Source: Colocasia esculenta (lineage: Eukaryota > Streptophyta > Magnoliopsida > Alismatales > Araceae). Taken from it: 64,000 bases of DNA. The DNA is taken from NCBI GenBank assembly GCA_014218235.1, contig CM024761.1:90645968-90709967 (forward strand), written 5' to 3'. Under the pieces are notes generated by a model. That model was not told the DNA's origin, made no database searches, and was given only the letters and a program-made list of their open reading frames with translations. Made by a program: the position numbers and the translations under genes. This document shows positions 46,296-58,824 of the stretch, piece after piece; positions within the stretch are counted from its first letter, which is position 1, and every line of letters begins with the position of its first letter.

Positions 46296-46995
46296 CCATG
46301 GTGACACACTAGGGTGAATAAACCCCTTATCGAGCAACTCTTGCAACTGCTTCCTCAGCTCAGCTAACTCCGCAGGTGTCATTCAGTAGGGAGCCTTAGA
46401 GATAGGTGAGATGCCTGGAAGCAACTCGATAGTGAACTCTATCTCCCTCGCTGGTGGCAATCTAGACAAATCATCAGGGAACACGTCTAGAAACTCCTGC
46501 ACAACCTCGATCTCCTTAAGGGTAGGTGACTGATCGGTCTTAGGAATCAAGACCACACTGGCAAGAAAAGCATGACAACCCTTGTTAACCATTCCCATAG
46601 CCTTCATGGCGGAGATCACAAACTTTCCCCCTAGATTATTAGGCAAAGGATGTGAGAACTCATCCTCTCTAGGGATACGGAAAGTAATTCTCTTCCTCCT
46701 ACAATCGACCAAGGCATAGTGCTCCTCAAGCCAATCCAGACCAAGTATAGCATAATAGTCTTTCATCCTGAGCAAGTAGAAGCACCCAAACAAACCTCGG
46801 TCTTCAATACACATAGGTAAAGATGGAATGCACTTCCTAGTATCTACAGTACTCGCTGGTGTGTGCACAGATAGGGGAACCTCTAAACCCTCTACCTCAA
46901 CTCCGGACTTTGCCACTAACTACTTAGCAAACCGCTTGGAAACAAACGAGTGTGTAGCACCCGTATCAAACAATACTCAAGCTTGCACACCCATA
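46296..46995 (-). pseudogene. pol: Element H protease and start of reverse transcriptase
   Basis: On the minus strand the protease DTGATHSF (about 46945-46970) and the linker [19 protein letters not shown] match element A closely, with in-frame stops at the A positions AQVLF and ARQL. The reverse transcriptase is present only up to the KGFI/SVSPWG region and is truncated at about 46295, before the catalytic motifs. The rest of pol and the 3' LTR are missing. Confidence 0.85.
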
Positions 46996-47141
46996 ACTAA
47001 AACAGTACCTTTCGTGATGTTCTCGGCCTGCTCAGCATCCTCACTTGCAAGTGTGTACACTTAGGCTTGGGCCCGAGGCCTTCCTGGCTTTCCGATCACT
47101 AGTGCTGCTGCCGCTGGGGATGGTGCTCCTCTCTGTGCAAA

Positions 47142-48318
47142 CTACTGAAGTCTAAGGCAGTCTCTGGTCTGATGCTTTGTGCTGCCACACTTCAGGCATT
47201 TGCCGCCATGTGTCCTTCCATAATGAGGACACTCCTTGTCGCTAGGCCTGAAGCTAGGTGTCTGGGGTACAGCCACTGATTGGCTCGAAATTGTTGTACA
47301 CTGTGGTTGTTGGTACACGGATGCTTTCTTCATGTCCTGCCTCTGGAATGGTGGTGTCGACCTCTTTTGGGTCGCCCTCTTCTCTTCCATGTACTGGTCC
47401 ATCTCGCTTTCCTGCCTGTACGCTGCGTTGAGAGCCTCGTCTAAGGTTCGATGATCAAAAGCTACCAGTCTCGACCTGAGTGATGGTCTGAGCTCCATCA
47501 CGAACTTCTTAGCCTTCTTTCGTTCGTCTGCAATGATGTGGGGAGCGTCCTTGGAAAGCTCAGCAAACCTAGCCTTGTACTCTAGGACAGTCATGGAACC
47601 CTATGTAAGAGAAAGAAACTTCTACTCCATCTTGTCCTGAATATGCTCGGGGATGAACTTGCCTTAAAGAGTCTAGTAAACTGGGCTCAAGTCACCTCTA
47701 AAGCTCCATCCTCGTACCTAGTACGTAGCATAAGGGCCCACCAAACATCGGCTCTCTTCTGCAAGGTACAACCAATAAGCACCATCTAGACTAAAATCTT
47801 AATCTTATACAAGCACATATACTCTAAGTACTTGTAGCATGTAAGTCGTCAAGCTAACTTTATCCTCTTCTGCACACCTGATAGCACAGAAGATCTTCTC
47901 TACCTCCCTCAACCAGCTCTCTGCTAAGAGGGGTTGACTCTCTCCCTTAAAAGAAGGTGGAGCCATCCTTTTAAACCTCTCCATGATGGACGGACCACCA
48001 TGACCATGCTCCTGGGGAACTAGAGCTGGAACCTGAGCTTGAAATAATAAGAAACACATAAGCAATCATACAACAAAACAGACTACTCCTATTCAACAAC
48101 TCTAACCTGCGCCTGCAACTGGGCCTGTAGCGCTGCTTGAGTCTGTGCCTGCGTCTGCATCGCCTGGACCAGGCCATGCATGAACACACCATAGTCCACA
48201 GGTGGCAGTGGTGGGAGTACTGTGGGACCCTGGGGTGCTGGGGCCTACTGCTCACCCCTCTCCTCATGTCTCTGCTCGTCCTCCCAAGCCTGAGTACTAC
48301 GCCTACCACGGCTTGCCA
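47142..48318 (-). pseudogene. gag: Element H gag, with the same two introns as A
   Basis: The start (MASRGRRS, near 48318) and the Gln/Ala-rich first exon match element A. An AT-rich stretch at about 48038-48107 and another at about 47765-47835 sit where A has its introns, with GT starts on the minus strand. The capsid part MTVLEYKARFAELSKDAPHI and the knuckle CLKCGSTKHQTRDC (about 47158-47200) follow. Several stops are present. Confidence 0.82.
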
Positions 48319-48648
48319 TTACCTAAAAAACAAACATTTCCATGAGGATCTAAGTTCTTTAGTCCTATCCATTTTTTATTTTTTTTCAAAAATTCCAATG
48401 GGTCAATGACCAGGAGAGTGCACCCCATCCCAAAGGGATGAGATGTTCTCACTCCACCAGGCGATCAACCAAAGGAAGAAATTTTATTTCTGAAATTAAA
48501 TATGAAGGTAATACACCCGACGCCATAAAGGAACAACCATTAAAAAGAAAGAAACTACACCTGAACACCACCAAACTATAAGAATATGATATGAAAAGAC
48601 CCATCTAAAATCTCTACCTAAAGCTAGGTAACCCGGCTTTATCAATAA

Positions 48649-51600
48649 TCAAAGCACCCTTAGCAGCGATGGGAAGATCACCAAGAGTAAGAAAGACCAA
48701 TTTTTTTCTATAGCGCAAGCCTGTGAAGCAAGAGAATCAGCCACCTGATTACCCTTATGGAAGATATGCACAATCTTTGGATTAAGAATCTGCATTATGT
48801 AACATATACCCCGCCACGAAGGAAAGACTGCCCAGTAAGGTAACTGACCATCAACAATCGCCCTCAAAAGGAGAGCCGAATCAAAATACAAAATACAGAT
48901 ATTAAGGTGTCGTTCCATGGCCAACCTAAGCCCATCATGAATTGCCCTGGTCTCAGCCATAATGCTAATCCCAGTGCCATAAAAAAAGGCAAAACCACAA
49001 ACAAAATCACCATTGTGGACCCTGATGTAGCCACCACCACCACATTTACCAAGGTTACCTTTTGAAGCTCCATCCACATTAAGATTGTAGTTGATCATCG
49101 GGGGATTCCATTTAACAATTATAGGAGCTTTGATACTGACTTCTGCATTAAGATTAAAGGTCTTTAAAATATCAGCTTCACCGAAAGATATTGAACGGTT
49201 AAACTTGACACTTTCCAAAACCTTGATGGCATTCAACAAAATCTTTTGCTTGATATAGTCCACAGACATTAAGATCCCTTCCATGCGAGCAATGCACCTA
49301 AACTTCCAGATTTTCCACAACATAATAATAGTAGTAATCATACCAGTAAACTAAAAAGCAAAATTCAGATTAGCATTAGATAAAACACTTCAGCACTTAA
49401 TGGTAACATGGTCACTAAGGTTGATTTTATTACTAAGAAGTGGAGCAATCCACCTCCACAGCTCAGTAGCGATCTCACTGGAAATGAAAGGTGATCCAAC
49501 GTTTCTTGCTTTGGAGTCTTGCAGCACACACATTTGGACACCAGGGGAATCCCACAATCAGCAACTCTGGAGTCAACCTGAACCGCTCTATGTAATAATT
49601 TCCAAACAAACATGGCAGAACATGGCGGGATAGCATGATGCCAAACTTTCATCTAGGTACCTCTACTCACACCCGGATTAGAAACCAGAGAATAGGCAGA
49701 TTTAACAATGAAAATACCTTTATCAATCCCAGCCCAAATAAACTCATCAGAAGTATCAGTTATGGTAGCCTGAACATGCTGACGGGTAACACCCATCTAG
49801 TTCCAAACACGGTGATTATCATCCATAATCATGTCCTTTACTAAAATTTTAGGCCACTGTTGGTCATTAGGAACCATGTGTCTAAACTCTTGCATGATAT
49901 TTTTGTCACCAATCCAAATATCCTTAAAAAAATCAACACATGACCTATCACCCTCCATCCACCTGGTGTTAGAAAGAACCATCTCCTTAGCTTGACAAAA
50001 AAGTTTCTTCGAAACACCAATAGGGAAAGGTGTAGAAATATCAGTGAGATGATGTTGTTTGAGGAATCATTATTTAGCATATGAGGACCACAAAGAATTG
50101 CCATGTAAAATATTCCAGAGTTGCTTAGCCGTTAGAGCAACCTGCATAGTATCCAAGTTTCAAAAATTAAGACCACCTTCCACATATGGTTTCTGCATGT
50201 GTGCGCACGCCACCCAATGTCTTCTGTAATTACCATCAGCACCCTACCAAAAATAATTTGCACAAAGACGGTCAATCTGCTTGCATATCCTTTTAGGAAT
50301 ATAAGTGGAACTGGCCAAGTAAATAGGGAGACTCAGAAGGACTGATCTGATAAGAACGGTACGCCCAGTTTGAGACAACATTTTGGATCTCCACCCAGTG
50401 AGCTTGTTAGTAACATTTTACACCATAAATTTATAATCATGAACCTTGAGTATTCCAGGTTTAATTGGAACATCCAAATATCTCATATTGCCTTGGTGAT
50501 GCCTGTACCCAGTAAGATTATGAATGCGGGACGCCAGCACACTAGGAGCTTTAGCAGAAATTTGAAAGCAACTTTTTCCCGCATTAACTTGCTGGCCAGA
50601 ACTCTTTTCATATTCATGAAGGAACTTAAGTAATTGTTTCACATTCATGATCCCAGTGTTCATAAACACCAAGGTGTCATCTGCATACAATAAGTTTGAA
50701 ATCTGCAGACATCCGCGAGGGCTACTATAATACTTGATTTGCCCATTAACAAACAGACTCCACAGACCTCTGCTAAGCACTTTTGAGGCAATGATGAAAA
50801 CAATAGGTGCCAGAGGATCACCTTTCCGAATTCCTTTGAAAGATTTAAAATACCCAGTGACAGACCCATTGAAGTTGATAGATGACTAGCAGTTAGAAAG
50901 CATCATACCAACGTAGGAAGTAAACCTTGTGGAGAAACCAAATTTCTTCATAACCTGCAAACTAAAATCTCATTCTATTCTATCATATGCCTTGACCATG
51001 TTCAATTTGAACATAACATTGTGCCCTCTAACTTTCCGATCGATATCACAGAGCAGCTGACGAGAAAGAGAGACATTGTCTAGAATATATCTCCCCCTCA
51101 CAAAAGCACTTTGTTCTTTAGAAATAATAATAGGCAGGATTGTGGTAAGGCGCCCACAAAACACACGAGAAATAACTTTGTAAATGAAGTTGCATAAGCT
51201 AATGGGTCTAAAATCACGAAACGATTTAGGGTCAGCCACCTTCGGAATGAGAGATGAGGATAGACCTCTCAAAAGACCAAAACCCGCAAAAAACCCCTGC
51301 ACAGCAGAAATCACATCATGGCTAATAATACTCCAACAGTGGGTAAAAAGTAAGCCCTAAAACCCATCCGAGCTAGGAGCACTGGAGCTATCCAAAGAGA
51401 AAACAACCGATTTAACTTCTTCTTCAGTGGGAGCTTTACAAAGCATGTCATTATGCTCTTTCGTAATCATAGTAGGAATATTGCAAAGAAGAGTAGGATC
51501 AACAGCCTGATGATCAGATTTCAGAAGTTTTTGGAAATAGATGACAACTTCCTTCCTAAGCACTTCCTGGTCAGAACACCACCCGCCATTTTCTCCAATA

Positions 51601-52739
51601 TTCAGTCTATGAATAAATCCCTTCCTCCTATTACATTGCACCGTGGCATGGTAAAAAGTAGTGTTCCTATCGCCATTCTTAAGCCAATCCACTCTTGATT
51701 TCTATTTCCATAAAATTTCCTCCCTGTTCAAGGCAAAATTTAACTTAGCATTAGCATAATACAAAGCAAATCGATTACCTTCAGATGGGAGCAAATCAAA
51801 ATCATCCTGCAGAGGCTCAACCTCCTCCGTAGCCAACCTAACCATCTGGGAAACATGGCCAAAAACATCTCTATTACACACTTTAAGAGCCTTCTTAACT
51901 TCCTTCAGCTTCACCTGTAATCTAGTCAAGGGATTAATATGATTATCACTGTTAGCCTTCCAAGCACTGGAGACAACCATCATAAAAGTATCATGAGATG
52001 TCCACATATCTTGAAACACAAAATGACTAGGACCACGAGCAGAATTAGCACAAGATAAGGCAAGCGGGCAATGATCAGAGGGACCTTTTCTGAGGTGCTT
52101 GACTAGAACATTAGGTAGGAAATCCTGCCACTTCCCATTAAGTAAAGCACGATCAATATGGGCACGGATATTAGCATTCCCAGTTCTGTTGTTGTTCCAT
52201 GTGAAGGTAGTACCAATGTAACCAGCATCAAAAAAACCAGTGACAGCATTGAAAGCATTGAAGTCAACCATCCCAGAAATATTGGAAAAAGACCCTCCCA
52301 TTTTTTCCGATCACTGAGCAATACAATTAAAGTCCCCTCCAACAAGCCATGGTATGTCCACCGTTGAGGCAAAGTTGAGCAAGTCAGAAAAAAGATTCTG
52401 CCGCAGACCACAGTCACAGGAAGCATAAACATAGGTAATATAGCAAGAGTAGGACAAATTCTTGAGAAGCCCCAAAGTAATAAATTGATCAAAATTCTCC
52501 ACCATGTTCAGACAAAGAGTAGAGTCACATAAAACCCAGATTTTGGAGTTTTGATCTAAGTTACCAGCATAGTTCTCCAACTTAATCAACCTCGACAACC
52601 TGGATGCTTTCTCTAAAGGTTGCTTCGGTTCCATAATAGCCAACAAAGAAGGTTGCAATTGATAAACAAGTTTCTTAAGAGTCTTGCAAGAATTAGAATT
52701 CCCTATACCATGAATATTCCAAAATAGAGCAGAATTCAT
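48649..52739 (-). pseudogene. LINE ORF2 (endonuclease, RT, RNase H), many nonsense changes
   Basis: Starts at ATG 52739 (MNSALFWNIHGIG). The APE-type endonuclease spans about 52739-52000 (MEPKQPLEKASR and GGDFNC). The LINE reverse transcriptase spans about 51330-50400, with IPKVADPKSFRDFRPISLCN, the QSAFVRGRYILDN region and LLYADDTLVF near 50680. The zf-RVT segment (MKVWHHAIPPCSAMFVWKLL) begins at 49652. RNase H follows (NVDGASKGNLG, AETRAIHDGL, HKGNQVADSLA) to 48649. From 52739 to about 49510 a single frame is kept and broken only by about ten stops, mostly where Trp is expected. One frameshift lies near 49505. It would nick DNA and copy the LINE RNA into it. Confidence 0.92.
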
Positions 52740-54244
52740 TGAAACAAGCTTTCCTTACCCCTATCCTCCGATCGAGCACGTGCTCTAGTTATCACCCCAT
52801 CTCTATGATCTACATGCACTTCCTCCTCCACTATAGGATTCAATAGCATAAGGTAATTATCCATCTTCTCCAACACAGCAGTATCTAACTCCCTATCAGA
52901 GCCCCAGTCTCTCAGTGGAACAACTCCCTCTCTGCATGGTCGTACACAACTAACTGATCCCAGGTGGACATCATGGCATGCAACCTGAATAATATCCTGA
53001 ATACACGAAGTCCCAGTATTGTTATAACCTTCTTTAATCTTTAAAGACCCTTGTAGTTCATCCTTGTTGTTTCAATCTTCCATCATCAAGCTCTTACTTT
53101 TTTCCTGCTTGCCTCGATTGCTAGTTATGATGTCGGATGTATCCAACCGAACCGCATCATGAAGTGTGGTGCAACTGTCTTGGACTGTAACATGATTACT
53201 ATCGTGGTGCAATTGTCTTGGACTTCCAGAACCTGCTAAATACTTATTCTGTAAAGCTTCTTATGTATCCATGTTATCCACCTGTGTTGCAAGCGCCATG
53301 GGGATAGCAATCGAATCTTCATGAACACAACCTTCACCTGTACCATCACCTTTAGGCAGACCAGCAATTTGCGATGATTCCACCCCCACCCCTTCACTAA
53401 CAGGAACCCAGATTTTACATGGTTTAATGGAGGCCTTAGAGGTAGGTATAGTCCACTTTTGAGTCTGCATCCCCTCCCCCGTCGTACGACAATTTTCCTT
53501 TGCATGTCCAAGCCTACAACAAGAGCAACAGTACTCCGGCAGATTAAGGTAAGAAACTTCCTGCAAATACCCGCCCAACTCTCCCATCCCGATCTAAACT
53601 CTATCCAGCCTTGGCTTTAAGATGTCGATCTCAATACAAACCCTAGCCACCTTGGTGTTTAACAATAATTCTGTTGCATGTGTTATTTGCAAAATCGGTC
53701 CAACATTAGCAACAATGGAAAAAAGAATATTTTTCTGGTAAAGGTTAACCGGAAGAGCTGGAAAGTCCACCCACACAGGGACAATAGAAGGTTCCTCTGA
53801 AGGTTTAAACAAGGGAGTCTATTTGAAGAATCTGAAGAGCTTGCCTTGAACGTAAAGAGATTCACATAGGAGGACTCTAAAATAATCATCATGGCACTTG
53901 AACTTGAGAAGAAGGTGCAAGTTGTCCAAGGCACTGATGAGGAAAGTGTCTTTGAGACTGCATCTAGAAGAAAGATGGGATCGAATCTCTGGAATAGCTG
54001 GCCTCCCATACGCCATCTTAGCCACCACCGAATACATATAAGGTTTAAGTGAAGCATCCATCTCATCCTTAGAGAAACAAACCGTTCGTTCTCCCTTGTT
54101 TGTGAACGCTGGAGCATGCACTTCTGTGTTAACCGGAGGTAGTTCTAATGAAGCTGCAACCACCCTTGCGAACGAGAGTCCACCAGAAGGCATAGGCGGA
54201 GCCCCTCCTGCGGCCGCCATGGCTTGGGGCCTGGGCGGCGCCAA
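52736..54244 (-). pseudogene. LINE ORF1 (DUF4283-like RNA-binding protein), nonsense changes only
   Basis: Starts at ATG 54244 (MAPPRPQAMAAAGGAPPM) and would be 502 codons to the TGA at 52738-52736. The DUF4283-like domain (LHLLLKFKCHDDYFRVLLCE, later VPVWVDFPALPVNLYQKN) is followed by the knuckle CCSCCRLGHAKENC near 53490-53530. The frame is unshifted, with in-frame stops at 53819, 53594, 53261 and near 53070, at least two of them replacing an expected Trp. The terminal TGA overlaps the ORF2 ATG as ATGA. Confidence 0.85.
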
Positions 54245-54331
54245 AACAGGCAGGAACCCGCAGAGCCTCTCTCACTAGAAACCTTAGAGAGAGAAGGATT
54301 CCCCCATTAATCATGACCTCCTATCCATTTT

Positions 54332-54446
54332 CTTAACTATCTTTTGTTCATTATTAGGTGTTTCCCACATATATGGACTAATTCTATAAAGACTTTGAAA
54401 TATTGTGTGGATGATGGCTTATTTATGTACAATCTCAACCTGTGGT
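54332..54446 (-). other. Leader of element H
   Basis: AT-rich leader between the LINE insertion and the primer binding site of H. It resembles 13090-13165 of element A in position and composition, including the shared phrase TTATGTACAAT. Confidence 0.6.
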
Positions 54447-54458
54447 GCTCTGATACCA
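54447..54458 (-). other. Primer binding site of element H
   Basis: TGGTATCAGAGC on the minus strand, five bases from the LTR start at 54464, with the same spacing and spacer (ATCTC on the plus strand) as in element A. Confidence 0.88.
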
Positions 54459-54463
54459 ATCTC

Positions 54464-55071
54464 TGTAACGACCCCCTTTATACCGGTCCAATTATACCAA
54501 TCCATGTCGATATAAAGCGTGCCGTCACAGTGAGACATGTACCCAACACAACACAGTAGGTAGAGATGTACATAAATAACAAAGGAAAGTACAGCGGAAA
54601 TGAAAATAACTCTTATTCCATCATCATCATACACATTTCACAGTCTATATAGTAACAAAGTAAATATATAAAGTCCATAACTAAACAAGTCCATAACACA
54701 ATAACATCTCACATACTAAATAAAAGAAAAACACAAGCTATGTGAATAGCTCTCTAAGTCTCGGCTACTCCTCTCGCTCCGAGTCACTCCTCGCTATCTC
54801 CTCCTCGATCTCAGAAATACCTGCCTCACCTGTATGTTAAGAAAAGATAAGTCTACACAAAAGAATCAGCAAGCAACCTATTGGTACATCCAAACACTTA
54901 TCACATTCGTTATACACAAGTTTAACATAAAGAACAATTCATCACATGATTCATGTAGCAATAAACAAGTACTAAATGAACAATCTATAACATGCTAACT
55001 ACACATAGATTTAAAATAAATCATGGTATCAATCACAACTCATTTCATGGCACATTTCTAAACATCTAACT
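54464..55071 (-). repeat. 5' LTR of element H, first part
   Basis: The LTR begins TGTAACGACCCC and is homologous to, but clearly diverged from, the A LTR (TATAAAG, GTGGGACAT and GAGTCACTCC landmarks). It is interrupted by the CACTA element at 55072, with the duplication ACT at 55069-55071. Confidence 0.85.
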
Positions 55072-55385
55072 CACTACAGGAAAATCAGGCTTTACTTACG
55101 TCAAAACACCATAAGTAGAGACCCGAAAATCGTAAGCATAGACTTCGCTTACGGTGTTACCCTACAATAGGGTTTCGTCGGCTAAGGTCCGACGGCAAAG
55201 GACTATGGCTACGGTATTTTAAATGCCATAGGTAGAGATCTTTACTCGCAGTGTTTGTAGCCGTAAGTAACACTATAAGGATATCCTCTTTCCCCTACGG
55301 CTATGTAAACCATAAGCATGTTTCCCTACAGCCACGTACACCATAAGCATTTTTTTCAGCTAAAAAAAATAGTAATGTATTCAAA

Positions 55386-55640
55386 TAGATCCACATTCAC
55401 CTACATTTAGAGACCCACATCACATACATTTGGATTCACATTTACATACATTGGGATCCACATTACATATATTTGGATCCACATTCACATACATTTGGAT
55501 CCATAGTCACATTTACATTTGGATCAACACATACACATCCACATTTAGATCCACACATTCACATTTGGATCCATAGTCCACCTTCACATAACATTCGGAT
55601 CCATATTCACATTGACATCCACACACACATTCACACCCAC
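55386..55640. repeat. GGATCCACATTCACATACATTT minisatellite in the CACTA
   Basis: About nine degenerate units of roughly 22-30 bp contain TTTGGATCC and CACATTCACATACA. The open frame at 55473-55673 is a product of this repeat (His/Thr/Ile-rich) and not a gene. Confidence 0.8.
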
Positions 55641-57800
55641 TCATTCACAATACACAACACATTAAAAATATAAAACACATTAAAGTTTAACAAACAATAA
55701 TGTTGGTGAAAGTAAATCATTACATTAAATGCATCAAATTGTTCACATTCACATACTGGTGCTAAAGATCTGTTCAGAAGAGGAAGTTAATTGGTAGTAA
55801 ATCAAATTGTTCACATGTGATGGGAGGAGATTTGTGATTTGTCCAAATCAATTACACATCAGGGAGGGCATCAATCAGCTTGCTTTCTCCTTGGACCAAG
55901 ACAGGTTGCAGCAGACAAACTGCAAGAGCAACACTAAATGAGGTAAAAAAATTGCATTAAGGGACATTGAGTAGACATTGAGCAATAATATGCCTTTTGC
56001 GGTGAATAAGTGGTGTGAGGATATGTATAACAAATACTTATCATTTCAAACCGCACAATATGCTTAATAAAAAATGGGCCAAAGTAGATAATTTCTCAAC
56101 ATTAAATTGATCTCAAGATCTGCTCAGCTGGGCTAAGCCAATTACAGCAGTAGGCTCATGCTAAATTTTATTTATTTCATTATAAGATGGAGGTGAAGGT
56201 GAAGATCAATTATCATTTTACATTACAAAAAACATTTGCATATGATGCTCATTCTTTTTGGACACTTACCAAAAAAGGTGGAGGTGAAGATCAATTATCC
56301 TCAAGCTCAACCTACTACATGTAAAAAAATTTAATAACATCAGAGTTGACAATTAACAACATATAAATAAGAATGAGATAAATATAAATAAACTTATATA
56401 TTCTCTGAACCATATTATGTGACTCCCAACAACATCATTCATATTTTTTCTATCTACATCTTTGATAAACAAAGATGCAGTCGGGTCATGGGCTATGAGT
56501 ATAGAAACCTCATAGTACTCACCACCTCAAAATATACCATAGAAGAGTCAAAGATGCTGTTGGAAGTTGTATAAGACACTCATGCCAATAAAATAGAATG
56601 TAAAATTGAAACAACCCTGACATGAATCAAAGAATATTGAAAAACTTGGTTTTCTACCTTGGATTTACACTCATCTAAGAACCCTTTAAAATATAGCACT
56701 CTTTGTCTCCTAGAGAAATCGCTTGGGAAAATTTACAACTGTAATTACCAATACAAAATGTACTACAATCTATGTGCTTGGATAAGACTACTAAACTAAA
56801 AAATAGATAAAAATCATAGCACAAACTATAAAGAAAAGAAGGCACATTTCTTAGAAGGAACAATAACATGGCCATAATACGCTATGACCAAAAGCATAAA
56901 AAATAAATTCAATCTAAAAGAGAAGAACATAGATTTTGATCCAAAGAATTAACTAGTTTTAGAGAACCTACCTTCTATCTTCTACTATTCTACAAAGGAC
57001 CCATTCAAAAATTTTGTCCCCTTCCTAAAAGTTTAACTCTAAAATCAAACGAGCAAAAAATGAGAATGCACCATTACTTTAATGTAAATTAAAAACAATC
57101 GTCTACAAGATCTACGATGTGAGATATGCACCATTGAGTGCCATCTAAGAAGAAGCAATCATCACTGGGCCGTTCTAGTCAAACTGGAGAGCCATTTCAA
57201 CATCCAGAAGTAAGAATACCATCCTGAAAAATATTTCCTATAACTTGTGAGAAACAAAACAAATCAACAACATGTGTATAATGTACAGTTAGATAAACTT
57301 ATTCCTACTTGCTGAGAGAGAACAGAAGGATTATGCAGTACTTCAATTGGATAAATAGTTGTCGTTTTGGCTCATCCAATAGCACTACATAGAAAGAAAA
57401 CAATAAAAGAAATTAAGAAAAATGATAAATAATTGTTTAGGTAGTATAAATTATAAATAAATAAAAACTTACATAATCTCAAATCTATAGAATATGACTT
57501 CCAATAGCATCTTTCATTCGACATCTTGGTCATCCCACTTGTTCATTCTCTAAATCCAACAACTTCACCTTCTTCCCTATCATCTGCAATTACATAAAAG
57601 TTATTCAGTATGTAATTATATTGAAATAATTTATATAAAAACATATAACTAATGCACAAAGTATATAATAGTTGTAATCACTGCACAAGGTTTTGTTTTA
57701 CAGAGAACAAGCAGCCTTTGTTCCAGGGTGATCTATTGTGGACAATATCCTAGTTGCTTGGGAGCTACAACACGGATAAGATTGGACAGACAATATGCTA
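55641..57800. other. CACTA interior, mostly non-coding
   Basis: AT-rich DNA. On the minus strand two short segments, about 56390-56480 and 57470-57540, translate to related peptides around GSHI followed by I or L and W, so a gene piece may be duplicated here; I do not recognise it. A phrase GGTGAAGATCAATTATC occurs twice (about 56200 and 56290). No longer ORF is supported. Confidence 0.45.
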
Positions 57801-57830
57801 GGCATATATATATATATATATATATATAGT
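57801..57830. repeat. TA microsatellite
   Basis: An uninterrupted AT-dinucleotide run of about 28 bp. Confidence 0.9.
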
Positions 57831-57867
57831 CAAGCTAGGCATTGTAGAAAAAGATCAAAAGAACCTG

Positions 57868-57950
57868 AAGCATAGCTTGTTCTTGTTCCTACTTATCAAA
57901 AAGAGGTTGCCGCAATTCAGCCACCTCTTGCTCCAACTGTTCCACCTGTT
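57868..57950 (-). pseudogene. Short coiled-coil gene fragment
   Basis: On the minus strand this reads QVEQLEQEVAELRQ, then a stop, then EQEQAMLQ. The heptad pattern resembles the C-terminal coiled coil of plant En/Spm-associated proteins, but the fragment is too short to assign. An acceptor-like CAG precedes it. Confidence 0.35.
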
Positions 57951-58413
57951 AATTAATGTAAAATAAATGAATTCAGAGATCCAAAAAAATAGAGTTCAAT
58001 GAAGATCTGTAGAATATGGACATAAGTTCACATCATATTCACACACAATTAACATTTTAACAAACACCTAAATAAATCACAATTCATTGTTATCTCATCC
58101 ACACATTCACTTTACTCTCCATCCACACATTCATATTCAGAAACAAGAGCCAGGTCAGATCCTTTGTCATGGATTTAATTGAGCATCACCAATCAAGTTG
58201 GTGCGTCACAAAACCAAGGGAGAAAAAGGGACAGTTCTACTTCTTGCCATAAACTAGCTCTTTTTCTCACGTCCACTGTTCTCCCTTTCACATCATTTAT
58301 TTCCTAGATTTAGTCTATCTACAAGGTAATTAAATACTGATGAGTAGCCTAATGGATTTATATGAGAAAAAGCTTTGAATGAAACATGATTCGGAAGTGT
58401 GGAACTAACTCAC

Positions 58414-58824
58414 CTGTGACAACCAGTGCAGACTATGGGCGGAGTGGATAAAATGCAAGCTATTGGAGGGGAAAAGTCTCCCATAGAAAGAACTTGGCAC
58501 ACCCCTCAGAAAAAATGAAGAAACGTCGACCAGTCTACCTCCCACCATCCTGTCAATAAAATCTGGCAACCCCACGAAGATGGAGTTGAAGTCATTGGAG
58601 GAGAGATCATTTAGGAACACCAAGAACTCAGGCACCGGCTTGGTCATCTTTTGGCAGACCTCCTTCATAGCACCAACAATGTCTTCAGCCAGTGCCACTG
58701 AGAAGGCATTAGGCCTCGATGCACAACCTAGATCGGCTATCTTGAGTTACAGAGGAGACAAAGATGTGAACACATCTATCATCGCTTCCAGGATTACATG
58801 TCTCACCATCTCTCTGTTCCCTCT
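58414..58824 (-). pseudogene. SABATH methyltransferase exon captured by the CACTA
   Basis: On the minus strand, from an AG acceptor (TATAATTAG) to a GTGAGT donor, 411 nt read as a SABATH carboxyl methyltransferase fragment. The SAM-binding motif is IADLGCASRPNA. FLVFLNDLSSNDFNSIF follows, then VPSSFYGRLFPSNSLHFIHS and LHWLSQ, the substrate-pocket region. The family methylates small acids such as salicylate, jasmonate or benzoate. Usual length is about 350-380 residues, so only the N-terminal third is here. One in-frame TAA precedes LKIADLG, and the usual GCSSGPN is altered. No later exon is seen downstream. It is a captured fragment, not a working gene. Confidence 0.85.

Larger units (their letters stand above)
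48371..54318 (-). mobile_element. Nearly full-length L1-type LINE inserted in element H
   Basis: The 13-bp target duplication TCCTATCCATTTT is found at 48363-48375 and 54319-54331. The left edge is T-rich (A-rich on the element strand, the 3' tail). ORF1 and ORF2 are both represented in full length order: DUF4283-like and zinc knuckle; then endonuclease, reverse transcriptase, zf-RVT and RNase H. The insertion lies in the leader of H, between its primer binding site and gag start. Confidence 0.92.

Noticed and set aside
53683..54117. Second ORF1-like protein in another frame of the LINE
   Set aside because: It is a shadow frame of the LINE ORF1 and has no domain of its own.
58414..58824. Functional SABATH methyltransferase gene
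   Set aside because: Only one exon, with a stop and a changed SAM-binding motif, inside a transposon. No later exon is found downstream.
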